A stretch of DNA of 57,766 nt from assembly GCA_032718475.1 (NCBI GenBank), contig JAUCBJ010008140.1, positions 1-57,766 on the forward strand, in the 5' to 3' direction. The notes under the pieces are model-generated. The model did no database searches and was not told where the DNA came from. It was given only the letters and a program-made list of their open reading frames with translations. The translations under genes and the position numbers were made by a program. Origin of the DNA: Nemertoderma westbladi (lineage: Eukaryota > Xenacoelomorpha > Nemertodermatida > Nemertodermatidae). How positions within the stretch are numbered: the first letter of the stretch is position 1; each line of letters opens with the position of its first letter. Shown piece after piece: positions 41,803-53,104 of the stretch.

Positions 41803-42781
41803 TTCGAACGCTCCCGATCGCTCACCTATAAGGTGGTGCCTTACCAAGGCTCAATATAAGTGAGTGATGTAGTTAGGATGGTCTGTATGGTCCGATAATG
41901 GCCTATCTCTCTCTGAACGCTCGGTTATTGCCGAATTTTTTTTATTTTACTCCCTAAAAGTACCAAATTTCTTAAATTCCCTAATTTTGTTAGTTACTTT
42001 TATTATATTCTAGAATATTTTTATCTACTGTTACTATAATTTGTTGAATTTTGATTTTTTTTTGTTAATTTTTAATCCTACAACTGTGATATTAATATTT
42101 ATAACGGATTATTTATTTAATAATCCCTATTCTAACCTATTCTAAGGGCTGTGCAGTGCAGTACAGTAGTATGTCCCGTGCGGCCTACACAATCTGTCCT
42201 GCTGTACCCATGTGCCCCCCTCTCACTACTCACTACTAACTCTACTAACTCTCTAACACTACTAACTCTTACTAACACTCTAACTAACTTCTACTAACTC
42301 TTACTAACTCTTACTAATGATACTACATATCCTCTTACTACTAACTCTTACTAGCACACTAACTAACTCCTCTAACGGTACTACACATACCCTCTTACTA
42401 ACTCTTCTACTAATGGTACTACGTACCCTCTTACTAACTCTTCTACTAATGGTACTACATACCCTCTTACTACTAACACTCTAACTAACGGTACTACGTA
42501 TGCTCTTACTAACTCTTACTAACTCTCTAACTAAGGGTACTGCATACCCTCTTACTACTAACACTCTAACTAACGGTACTACGTACCCTCTTACTAACTC
42601 TCTAACTAACGGTACTATGTACCCTCTTAATACTCTTACTACTAACAGTACTACACGTACCCTCTTACTAAGTCTTCTACTAACAGTACTACGTACCCTC
42701 TTACTACTAACTCTTCTACTAACAGTACTACGTACCCTCTTACTACTAACTCTCTAACTAACGGTACTACGTACCCTCTTA
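41803..42781 (-). other. Family A post-pol spacer with tandem array, minus copy
   Basis: Lies between the integrase end and the extra ORF. The part at 42230-42780 is a loose tandem array of about 12 units built on GGTACTACGTACCCTCTTA with ACTAACTCT filler (plus strand). On the coding strand the core reads AGAGGGTACGTAGTACCGT, close to AGAAGGGTACACAGTACCGT in the plus-strand spacer. About 42150-42215 is homologous to 27588-27660. The remainder (41850-42120) is AT-rich. The 85-residue LTNSLTNGT open frame is the array itself. Confidence 0.65.
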
Positions 42782-45700
42782 CTACTCTTTACCCCCTATC
42801 CGCACTTCCACCGATCGGACTCTTCCGTCCTCGTTGGAGTAAGTGTCCACTACTCTCGCTAGCCTCCACTGATTGTTGATGATGGTGTCGTCCGTGACGA
42901 TCACCAAATCACCCTTCTTTAACTCTCTGGTGGTATTTCTCCACTTGCTCCTCTTATGTAGTGTGGGTAGGTATTCCTCGACCCACCTCCTCCAGTACTC
43001 TGCGCTTATCGCCTTAGCGACCAACTCTGTCGGGAGTGTATGTCATCTGGGTCTATACCCCGCATGTCGATGGTCGCTGGCCTCTCCATTAGAAAGTGAC
43101 TGGGTGTCAGCACATCTAGTGATTCTGGGTCGTCATTTTCTGGGTATAGCAGTCTGCTATTAATGATACCCTCGCACTTAGTTAGCACCGTCCTTAGTAC
43201 ATGTTCTGTCACCATGTGGGTGTTCATCAACTTCGTCATCAGACGCTTGGAACTACCCACGAGTCTCTCTACGCATCCTAAAATATGCGGAGCATACGGC
43301 GTCCTCCTCTCCCACTTCATCTGTCGTCTCCTCATGGCTGCCCTGACTTCCTTTCCTTCCAGGATCTCCAAGGTCTCCGCCAGCTCGTTCTCCATGCCCA
43401 CAAAGTTGGTTCCATTATCGGAGTAGATCACTGCGATCGTCCCACCTTTGCGGTCTGCGTCTTGGGTGAGTTCTACTCATTCCTACCGCCGCGCCCACGT
43501 GTTGTTACATACGAAGATGATGCCGTAGCGCTTCTCCGTGTGCCGCATCACCCTGATCTTTATCGGCCAGAACATATCTACACCGCAGTGCATGAATGGC
43601 GGGTCATGCTGTCTCATCCTACTGGCCGGTAATGGCGCCATCTCCTGTAAGGCCCGCTCCTTCCTTGTCCGTCGGCAGGTCTGGCACTGCCCCACTACCG
43701 CCTTCACCTTCTTTCTTAACTGCGTGGTCCAGAAGGTCCTCCGTATCTCCGTGAGGGTCTGGTTGGTGCCCCCGTGAAATATCGACTTGTGGGAGTCCCA
43801 AATGATCTGGTGGACTATCGGCGATCTATTAGGGATGATAATGGGTTTCGGTGGGATGATGAGGCTGTTATTATTTAGCACTCTGGAGTTCATTACTAGG
43901 ATCCCATCGTCATTGAGTTGTGGCGACAGCGTGATGAGCTCGCTGTCCCGACGAAGATGTTGTTGTTTACTGATGCGCCCCACTTCGTCACCGTAGTTCC
44001 TTTTCTGTTCATACCGAATCACAGCCTTGGCCGCTCCCTCCAGATCGATGTTTGGATTCCTCTTGGCGTCCTTGCCAATTCCCTTGAGGTAATCCTCGAA
44101 GGCTCTCCAGTACGCTACCAACTTCTTGGTCTTGTACCAGCTTGAGCTGTAGCTGAGGAGTTTATCCGTCGGGTTATCACATGGTTCTTCTAATTTTGGT
44201 TGCGCCTCCCTGATCTCCCTCGCCATCTGACTGTATATCTGTCCCGACGAAGATGTTGTTGTTTACTGATGCGCCCCACTTCGTCACCGTAGTTCCTTTT
44301 CTGTTCATACCGAATCACGGCCTTGGCCGCTCCCTCCAGATCGATGTTTGGATTCCTCTTGGCGTCCTTGCCAATTCCCTTGAGGAAATCCCCGAAGGCT
44401 CTCCAGTGCGCTACCAACTTCTTGGTCTTGTACCAGCTTGAGCTGTAGCTGAGGAGTTTATCCGTCGGGTTATCACATGGTTCTTCTAATTTTGGTTGCG
44501 CCTCCCTGATCTCCCTCGCCATCTGACTGTATATCTCTTCACCTTCTGAGTCTCCTCCCTCTTCCTCTAGTGCTATTTCCTCTGAGCCCGGGTCCACCTT
44601 CTTCATTGGTGGCCAGGCCGTCCTATCATTCAGGAACTGTGGCCCGTGCTGCCACAATACTTCCTTCTTTAAGAAAGTGTGGCGTACCACGCCCCTCGAT
44701 AACAAGTCTGGGGTTCTCATCCATTGGGCAGTAGTGCCACCTTTCCAACTCAGTCATCGCCCTTATTTCGTCCACCCTATTTGCGACGAATATAGGGTAT
44801 CTCGTCTTCTCATTGTGTAGCCAACATGGAGTCCATCCAGTAGTGTGTTTCCACTATGTTGGGAATAGTGTCCATCAAGTAGGCTGTGGCCCTTACTCCT
44901 AATCTTGCAGCTGTCAACTCGAGTTTCGGGACCAATGCTGAATCTGGCGGCGTTGACTTTGCTTTGCTGAATGCAAGTCTGAGCTTATGAGCCCCGGGGC
45001 TCCGCTTAACATTTGCTTCAATTTACGAAGCCTCATGAGTACCATTCCCTTGTTATCCGGTAGCGGTAATTTCGGTTGTTTCCACACCATCCCTATGGTG
45101 TACCACCCCTCGTCGCATCTCATCGACTCCTTTACACTTTGTATTGCCTGTTTATCTTCTACCAAGGTTCTAACCCCGGTCTCTTTCAATCCCTCAAAGT
45201 CCTGTCTGAGTAGTCTCCTGAGCTGCTCCTCCACTCCTTCATCTTCCATTTCCCTCATAGTTCCCACGAACATGCATCCTGATGTCTCCAACATCCTAAA
45301 CGGAATCTTGGTTCTAATTGGGCCGCTTAGCGTCCACCCAAATGATGTTAAAATTGCCATCGGGTCACGCTGTCTGTCTTCGCCGAAGACCGTCTGTATT
45401 CTCTCGTGGGCCGTCGGGCAATCCATTCCCACTATAATGGATACCTTCCTAACGTCCACTGTCCACACTCAATACTGTCCAGGAATCTATATTGTTCGAC
45501 CTCGATGTTGGTTGGTCGCCTGGCGTTGATATTTATCGATTCTATCACCTGGATGGGGTCGATGGTCGCCCCATAATCGCATCCCGGTGCTATCGCTGCT
45601 ATCCCGCACCGTCCGGTCCTCATCTCCAGGACCTCATCTTTGCTGGAGATGGTTGTTACCGCCATCCTACTTGGCCTCGTCTTTAGTCCTATCTCTTCGG

Positions 45701-46106
45701 CCACCCAATTCTCGACCAATGTGAAGGATGCTCCACTGTCGACCAGCATCAGCATGGTTACCGATCGACCGCCTTCTCCGATCACCCTCACTGGTACTAC
45801 CCCGAGTAGTACTGTTCCTCTCTTCTTCGCCCCTACGGTGCTTGTCGCCATTGTCTGCCCTTTGCCTTGACCAAACTTAATTGGTGTTTCTTTGCATTGA
45901 TCAGCTCTGTGTCCGCCCGCCACACATCGATGACAGATTCCACTATTTTTTGCATATTCTACCTGATCTTGTTTGGGCAATGCTTGCCAATATCTGCAGT
46001 TCATGGTCTGATGAAGTGCGTTCGGGACCCCAATGGAAGGTTCAGAGTACTGGCCAAAACACTTTCGCATCAAATTGTACCGTAAAATGTTACTGCGTTT
46101 CGGCAA
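42782..46106 (-). pseudogene. BEL/Pao family A pol, deletion derivative
   Basis: Minus strand, in order: gag end with one CCHC knuckle (CHRCVAGGHRADQC, about 45935-45894); protease (LMLVDSGASFTL, then GMDCPTAHE and FGWTLSGPI) with a frameshift near 45465; the start of the RT module (EDKQAI, PLPDNKG, KLKQML), cut off near 44990. There it jumps to RNase H (AFSKAKS, LVPKLELTAARLG, YWMDS) and a linker; integrase zinc finger (HKSIFH, CQTC), core (CGVDMFWP, IYSDNGTNFVG, CVERLVGSS) and DUF5641-type end (KAISAEYW, LKKGDLVIVTDD). All three integrase acids are present, but frames break near 43480 and 43030. The RT core is gone, so the copy is dead. Confidence 0.8.
43943..44534. repeat. 296-bp tandem duplication inside family A pol
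   Basis: Units 43943-44238 and 44239-44534 are nearly identical, with only a few differences (for example CACAGCC/CACGGCC and TACGCT/TGCGCT). Both encode the segment with SYSSSWYKTKKLV between RNase H and integrase. It is a post-insertion duplication, since the protein needs the segment once. Confidence 0.9.
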
Positions 46107-48714
46107 GTTAACCTACTGGTATTTGATCAGCAAAAGATCAGGTCTGACTGCATGATTTGGGACTGATCATATTTTCTTTTGCCTGCATAGGATGCCCTCA
46201 AATGGTCTCTATCTGCTTCATTGATCTGAATCCATATCATCAGATAGCCGGGTTGCTGTTAGAAGAATAATTAAGATTTGGTGTGATTTTGGTTAATTTC
46301 GGTTTTTTGGGGCAAACCGTGGTATCAATAACTTCCAGTCAAATGCCTACATCTGTACATTAAGAACATTGCTAGAAATGTCAATCATCTATAGCCTACA
46401 AACTAAGGGTAACTGTCAGCCAGTTACTGTACCGTACATGGGCAAATGGGTATACTAAGTAGGCCTACAGAAGTACTTGGGTATTCCTGTATTCACAATA
46501 TTCAACTACCATATATTAAGGAAGATAGGGTACGTTTTGACTAAAATTCTGCATCTGATGTAACGTTTTGACTAGGCAGCTAGGCCTATCTGCCAATGGC
46601 CAAAAGAACCTCCACTATATCTGCCCTACATGTAGGCCTACCATATTATTAAATTATTATTTATACTTCAAAAATTTGTGGTATGGTACGAAACACATCA
46701 CACGAAATGGAATTACAATAAAAGCAGGCCATTTAAAACCATTTTCAATCAATTAATTCAGCACCTTGGAAAACCTTATAATAAAAAAAAATTATTCAAA
46801 TTTGTTGAATTAACAAAGGTGGTCCCTGAATTAACGAGTGAGGACCCAGAGTTAATAAGGATATTCCCTGGATTAATAAAAAATAATTAATACCAAAATT
46901 ACATTGATCTAATCCATATCGTCAGATAGCCCGGGTTGCTGTTATAAGATTTATTTTGATTTGGTGCGATTTGGGTAATTTTAGCTTTTTTGGGGTAAAC
47001 TATGGTATCAATAACTTCCAGTAAAATGCCTACGTTAAACGTTAAGAACATGCTAGAAATGTCAATCATCTATAGCCTCAAACTAAGGGTAGGAACTGTC
47101 AGCCAGTTACTGTACATGGGCAGATGGGTAGCAGTATACTAAGTACAGGAGTACTTGGATATTCCTGTATTCACAATACAGCAATACTCAACCTGTCAAC
47201 TATATGAAGATAGGGTACCGGTACGTTTTGACTAAAATTAGGCATCTGATGTAACGTTTTGACTAGGCCTATCTGCCAAAAGAACCTCCACTATATATGC
47301 CCTACATGTAGGCCTACCATACTACCTGCCTAAACAACCTCCATAACTCTGCCAAACTTGTAGGCCTTCCGGTACCACTGTACCATAGCAGTCTCAGAGT
47401 ACACCAGGCTGCCAGGCACTACAGACTGTGATTTAGCTAGGCTTACAGCGCTGGGTAGTAGCTACCGGCACCATGTCAGCCAGTTACTGGTATCTCATAA
47501 AGCTAGAGTACTTGGCAGCATGCTGGCATGGGTATATGTTCCTAAATTCGTCATTCCGCTATTCCTGTATTCAGTCTGTTCACCCAAATTCAAAGGGGTA
47601 CGTCTTGACTGACTGAGTGATCTTCGGCCTGTCAGCATCCAATTGGAATGTTTTAACTACCGGTAGCGGTAGGCCTATCTGCCTAAACAACCTCCATAAC
47701 TCTGCCAAACTCGTAGGCCTACCGGTACTATAGCAGTCCCAGAGTACACCGGGCACTACAGACAGACTGCGATTAAGCTAGGCCTACAGTGCTAGGTAGT
47801 AGCTACCGGCATAGGTCAGTAGTATGAACACAGTTTTTGGAGCATACTACCAACCACTGACTTTTGCTGAACCAGGCTGACGACTCAGCTGTTTAATTAA
47901 TTGCAGCCGGATTGGATAAATTATTAATTAATTTGGGAAACTTTACTAATTAGTAAAATCGTTAATTAGTTCGATTCAAAAGATTTTAGAGTAATTATCA
48001 TTTGTAAAATAGTAAACCGCTTGGGTACACCTTGTGAATAAGGATTTGGGGAGCAGGGGGGAAAAGCCCCCCCCCCCACCAATTAGGTAATTAAGTAATT
48101 AGTTAATTACTAATTAACAGTAGGAGATACGGCATCGGCGCCAGAGACTTTTTTGTGTAGAATAAAATTCCGAACAACTTTATGATGTTACGTTTTTTCA
48201 TAGCTCTTAGTGTTTTCGAGTTACGACGCTAATTAGTTTTCGGCTAATTAGTACTAATTAACAGTAATAGGAGGGCCATAGCGATGACTGAACTTTTTTT
48301 TTAGATCTTACCGAGATGAACAAAAAAAACACCGTTGCTAGGGGAAAAACCAAATACTTTTCGAGAAAAATCAATTAGAAATCTTTAATCGCTAATTACT
48401 AATTAATTAATTGACAGATTTTTTCCACAAAAACTCCTAGCTATCGCGCCAGGGCCATCTACCAGATCGCGCAAACAGAATCGTTCTAGCTTTCGCCGTT
48501 CTCCTGGAAAAATCCTTTAAAAATCTACCTAAAAGCAAATCAAAGCAAAGTGCCTACTTCCGAGGGGGTTCTATATAATGCTATCTTATGAGGTTTTACT
48601 TTTATGTTTATTTTAGTTTGCTAAGTTCCGTTAAAAAGGCTGCATTATTTATTCCTCATAAGACTCTGTCGAGCCTTTGGCTCTCCAGTAGCAGCCTATT
48701 GCTCCAGCAGTTCA
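46107..48714. other. Non-coding stretch with nested tandem duplications
   Basis: No gene. Segment 46215-46650 recurs imperfectly at 46908-47325 (offset about 690 bp; shared ATGGTATCAATAACTTCCAG, GTAACGTTTTGACTAGG). A following block (about 47340-47490) recurs at about 47680-47815 (CTAAACAACCTCCATAACTC). TAGGCCTA and GGTACCGG words are frequent. The part at 47890-48450 is dominated by TTAATTA-type motifs. A run of C is at 48066-48077. Confidence 0.55.
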
Positions 48715-50316
48715 GGGGTGGGTTGCTGGACGCCCTACTTAACCCCTATTAGTTAAAAGCGCTTTTAAAAAACTTTAAATAACGCTATTAGTTTAATAAG
48801 GTTGCTTGACACCCTTTTAACCTAAAAGCACTTTTAGTCTACTAAACTGCTAAAAGCGCTTTTAGTAAGACAATTATTTTCTATGGAGCCACTAATAGGG
48901 GTTAAAAATTACTTCGAAGCACCTTTTAATGCTATAAGGCTATAGGCTATAACAATAATGCATTATATATTTTTGTACCATAATATCATTAATATCGTGT
49001 CATTTTTTTGTGGCCACATTTGTTCTAGAACAATGAATACATCAATGTTTAATGTCAAATATATTCTAGAATAATCATACTAGGCCTATACTAGAACCAA
49101 TATTAGAAGTTATAATGATCACTAAAAGTGACTTAAAGCTACGAAGTCCAAAAAACGTAGAGGGTTGACTCCATGGCGACATATTACCCTAATTAGATTC
49201 TAGAAATATATTATTTCGTATTATTTAATGTTTTTATTTCGGTATCTTACACAAGCAAGTTTATTTTTTATTATGACAGTGCATTTGATGTTGATGCTTG
49301 ACAACATAACGCAAATGCAGTTAAATCGTGAGCGCGTATTAAGAAGTAAAAACAACCCATTTTTGAATTTGAGGTTTTCAGTGACAAAGGTTTCGGATTG
49401 ATAAATCAGCTATTATAGACATTTCAGATATCATTCGCGACGATTTTAAGAGATATGATTAATTAATACATAATTAATATTTATTTATTAATTCAACTTT
49501 TTACTTTTATTATATTATTTATTGACGTGGGGTGGTCTAACGCATTCCACTAGACGGGCTCGTTCTTTGTCATTCCATGCTGGCTTTCTATTTCTTTTCG
49601 CCATCTTAATGTCTAAGTTAGTATGTAGTATAATGAGAGTCTCATTCGTATATTTAGCATAAGACCCAAAATATATTTCCTTCCTATCATACATTTTAGT
49701 GACTATCATACATACTATCATACATTTCATTTAAATTTACTATGGATATTCATAATAAAAAAAAATAAAAAAAAAATTTTAGTGACAGTTTCTACATTTC
49801 TAATTCGAACGCAGATCGAATACTGTAGGACCGTAATACATACAGTACATATAATTTGTATGAAATTATGTAAATAAATAAATCAATTTATAAACGCAAA
49901 AGTATATCTCTGTCATTGCGTTATAAAAGTTTTAGTTTTAAGTTAAGGAGTTTAGTTTTAGCAAATTAGTTTTTGTTTACACGTTTTCCCCTTCTTTTCC
50001 TAGATTGAATGGACTACTTGTGGGCCTTTATTATTTTTTTACAATTAATATTTAATACTCAACTAAAAAATACTCACTAGAAATAGTGATGAGCTATAGT
50101 TATGAGATGGTATTATTTATTATTTAATTACTAATAGCGCTATTAAAGCCCTATTAGCACTAATAATCCTATTAGTAAAAAGGGCTATTAATAATGTTTC
50201 AGGCAACGCTTTTTAAAGTCGCTATTTACTAATAGCACTATTACTGTATTAGTGCTAATAGCCCTTTTAATCCTAATAGCGCTTTTCCACTAATAGCACG
50301 TCCATCAACCCACCCC
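48715..50316. mobile_element. Terminal-inverted-repeat element of about 1.6 kb
   Basis: The left end GGGGTGGGTTGCTGGACG (48715-48732) and right end (50299-50316) are inverted repeats matching at 17 of 18 positions, with weaker inward similarity (CTATTAGT, AAAAGCGCT). Both sub-terminal regions are packed with small palindromes such as AAAAGCGCTTTT and TAATAGCGCTATTA, as in foldback-type DNA transposons. No transposase is visible. The longest frame (71 residues, minus, 49515-49730) has only a faint SANT-like RKPAWNDKERARLVE phrase. A target duplication could not be identified. Confidence 0.5.
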
Positions 50317-50525
50317 AGCTGTTAGGTAAGCCTACTTAACTTGGCCTATTATCATAAGATACCGGTACATTAAGATGTGGCCTATCTAAACTTCCAGATA
50401 CCGGATTTGAGTATTACTATTAGCATTCCGGTAAATAATAATAATCGGGATTCTGCCTACTGCATGCTGTCGCTGTGCAGTCTGGTGTACTGCGTACAGG
50501 TACCCGTAGGCCTATAGAATTGGAT
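50317..50525. other. Non-coding flank
   Basis: Short stretch rich in GGTACC/TAGGCCTA words between the TIR element and the LINE tail. No gene. Confidence 0.5.
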
Positions 50526-53104
50526 ACTACTAGGATCGGCATGCTGCATTGCAGCTGCATTTTTAAGAATGCTGTGCCGGCTTGTCAACAAAATTGCACC
50601 GCCACAACTCCCTATCACCCAATGACATTTGCTAGATCATCCGCATCCTCAAGGCCAGTGTCCTTTAATATGCGTCTCAAGAAAGTCATGGGCTGTCCAC
50701 CATGCTTATTCACTCCATGAGGCTGCCAAAGTACAAGATTATGCACTGGCTGGTCCTCACGGCGAAAGCAATGTCCTGCAAAGCGGAGGCGATTTTGTTC
50801 TAGTGTCAAGCTTGGGAGAACCAATGAGACACCTCCAATGTTATATAGTGTCTGGTTGGAGATGTGTGCATTGTACTTGACACAATGAACCCGGTGAGCT
50901 TATGCTCATCCGATCAGAGACTTGCTGAGGACTTTCAAAGTTAACTGTCAAAATTTTGGTCTTTCTGGAGTTAATAAAAAGACCAACACTAGAAGCAGCA
51001 TGTTCTAATGAGCTGAGGAGCCGTTGGTCTTCCTCTAGTGATTCTGAGACTACTCCTAAGTCATCAGTTGGCAGGATTTCCTCGACTTCTGGAGCCAGTA
51101 GGTGGAGTTATCATCACCCCATCATCATTATGATGATCTACGGACATGCGTAGAACATAGTCAACCACAATAATGAACAAGAATGGTGCAAGTGTGTCTC
51201 CTTGGAGGACGCCCCATAACACTTCAAATGGTTCTGTGTCACCGTCAACAGTAGACACAAATGTTGTCGAACCATTGTATACTGATCTGATTGCTGCAAT
51301 AATTTCATCAGGAATCCCATATAATGAAAGTATGCTGAACATACGTGAGCGAGAGACTGAATCAAAGGCCTTGAAGAAGTCAACAAAGATAACAGTCAGA
51401 TTCCTGACTTTCTTTTTTGATATTTCTTCAATTATCCTTCTAAGTGCCAAAATGGGCTCCATGGTCCCACGACATTTACGGAACCCATTCTGATTTCCAT
51501 GGAGCAGTCTCTCAATGGGATCCCTGATGCGATTTAATAGAATCCTATTGTATAGCTTTGCAGCAATCGAGATCAATGAGATTCCCCGAAAAGAACCATA
51601 GAGTGTTAGGTTGCCCTTCTTGGGAACTGGCACCAACTTATTTGTTTTCATTTCTTGTGGGACTCTTGTTGTTCGGTACATGTCTACTATGATGGGATAG
51701 ATGAGCTTTAAACACTCAGGTATTTTAAAGACCTCAGGGGGAACACCATCTACTCCACTGGCACGATTGGTCTTAATGCTCTTTGCAGCAGCCTTCACTT
51801 CTGCAAAGGAGATATCGCCAATGGGAATATCTGGGAGTACAGACTCAGACACTTTTACTTCTATAAAGTTATCAGGCAATACCCTGTCATTATTGAGGAG
51901 CTTTTCAAAGTGGGCTTTCCAACCATTGAGGCGATCGGCTGGTGATTCAGCCTTAACCTTGGTGGTTGGTTGGCTTTTCCGCCCAGTAAGCAAATTGATC
52001 GATTTCCATGCCTGGGATGATTGCCTGCTGTCGTCAGCATCATTGATGGCATCAACCTGTTGGTTTATTAGCTCCTGTAGATTAACAGAGTACTGCCTGT
52101 TCAGGAACCTAAATGCAGCCTTAACTGCATTCTTGGCCACTGTAGTCTGTTTGAGTCGGGACTCTTTCTGCGACTTATGAAGGTCATTTCGGCACTTCTG
52201 AATTTTGATGTCAGTCCAGGGGGCCCTTTTCTTGTTTCGAGGGTATACAGGAACTGTTTCTGCAGCTGCTAACTTAACTGCTTCTGTAAAGGCAGTATAG
52301 CCCTCACAGTGATCTGCCGCCTCAGAGGCAAGAGCCTCATACCTGTTGCTCAGCTGTAGTGTGAAGCTGGATCTCACACTTGGCTATTGCAACAGAGAGG
52401 ACCAGTCATGCCGCGGCAAGGCAGATTTCGTTGTTCTGCTAGCACGCAGACTAAGTCTTACCTTGGCCACAATAAGGCGGTGATCACTGGAGAAGGGTCG
52501 AAGTGTAAATGCATTACAGTCTTGTATAGAGCTCCTGTATTTCCTACGAAACAGAATATGGTCTATCTGGGACTTGTGACCACTGGGTCCACTATGAGTC
52601 CATAGCTTTCCAGTTCGCTTCTTGAACTGGGTTCCAGCCGAAAACAATCCATTTCCAGAGACAAAATCCTGAAGATGGACAGAATTTCGGTTAACACTAT
52701 TGCTATAGACCCAGGGCGATGTAGGTGATTGATGCAGACTTGCATTAAAGTCTCCCAGGAATGTTAAGAATGCATGCTGATCCACTCCATCAGTAGCTGC
52801 TTGTAGATTGTGGTAGAAATTTTCCACCTCCTCTACAGGGGCAACACTAGTTGGAGAGTAGCACACAATCAGAACCACCTTAGGAAACTTCTTAGACAGT
52901 CTTCCAGAACATGAGAAGTGGCAACGGATGATGCAGTTAGAGATTTGGTCTATTTTGTCCAATGCTGCATGTGCAGTTGGATTCATCAATAGACCAATTC
53001 CACCATTGCCACTATCATCTGCTGACGCGAGGGCGAGTCGCCAACCGCCCCCATGTCCTTAATCAGAACCTCATCAGTCTGTCCAGTCTGCATTCGGTGC
53101 TCAT
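50526..53104 (-). pseudogene. RTE-like LINE, second copy, 5'-truncated and broken
   Basis: Minus strand, same family as 33429-37202. It begins inside the endonuclease (53104, the GVQEHRM region). The endonuclease is fairly intact (LTFLGDFNASL, SQIDHILF) until a nonsense TAG near 52384 (CAG in the other copy). The RT is open at 52377-51064 (NKLVPVPKKGN, FVDFFKAFDSVSRS, GVLQGDTLAPF). A deletion of about 23 nt near 51075 removes the start of the catalytic FADD box. A second deletion of about 290 nt lies near 50895. The 3' end is CCTAGTAGTA. ATCCAAT on both sides may be a short target duplication. Confidence 0.8.

Noticed and set aside
42230-42780. Regularly spaced repeats that could be mistaken for a CRISPR array
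   Set aside because: Unit and spacer lengths vary, spacers are themselves repetitive, there are no cas genes, and the setting is a eukaryotic retrotransposon.
49010-49210. Clustered TTCTAGAA words as heat-shock elements
   Set aside because: The word is a short AT-rich palindrome expected often in this composition, and no gene lies next to it.
49515-49730. Possible SANT/Myb-like peptide in the TIR element
   Set aside because: Only one short phrase resembles the domain; the frame is 71 residues and no transposase neighbour is present.
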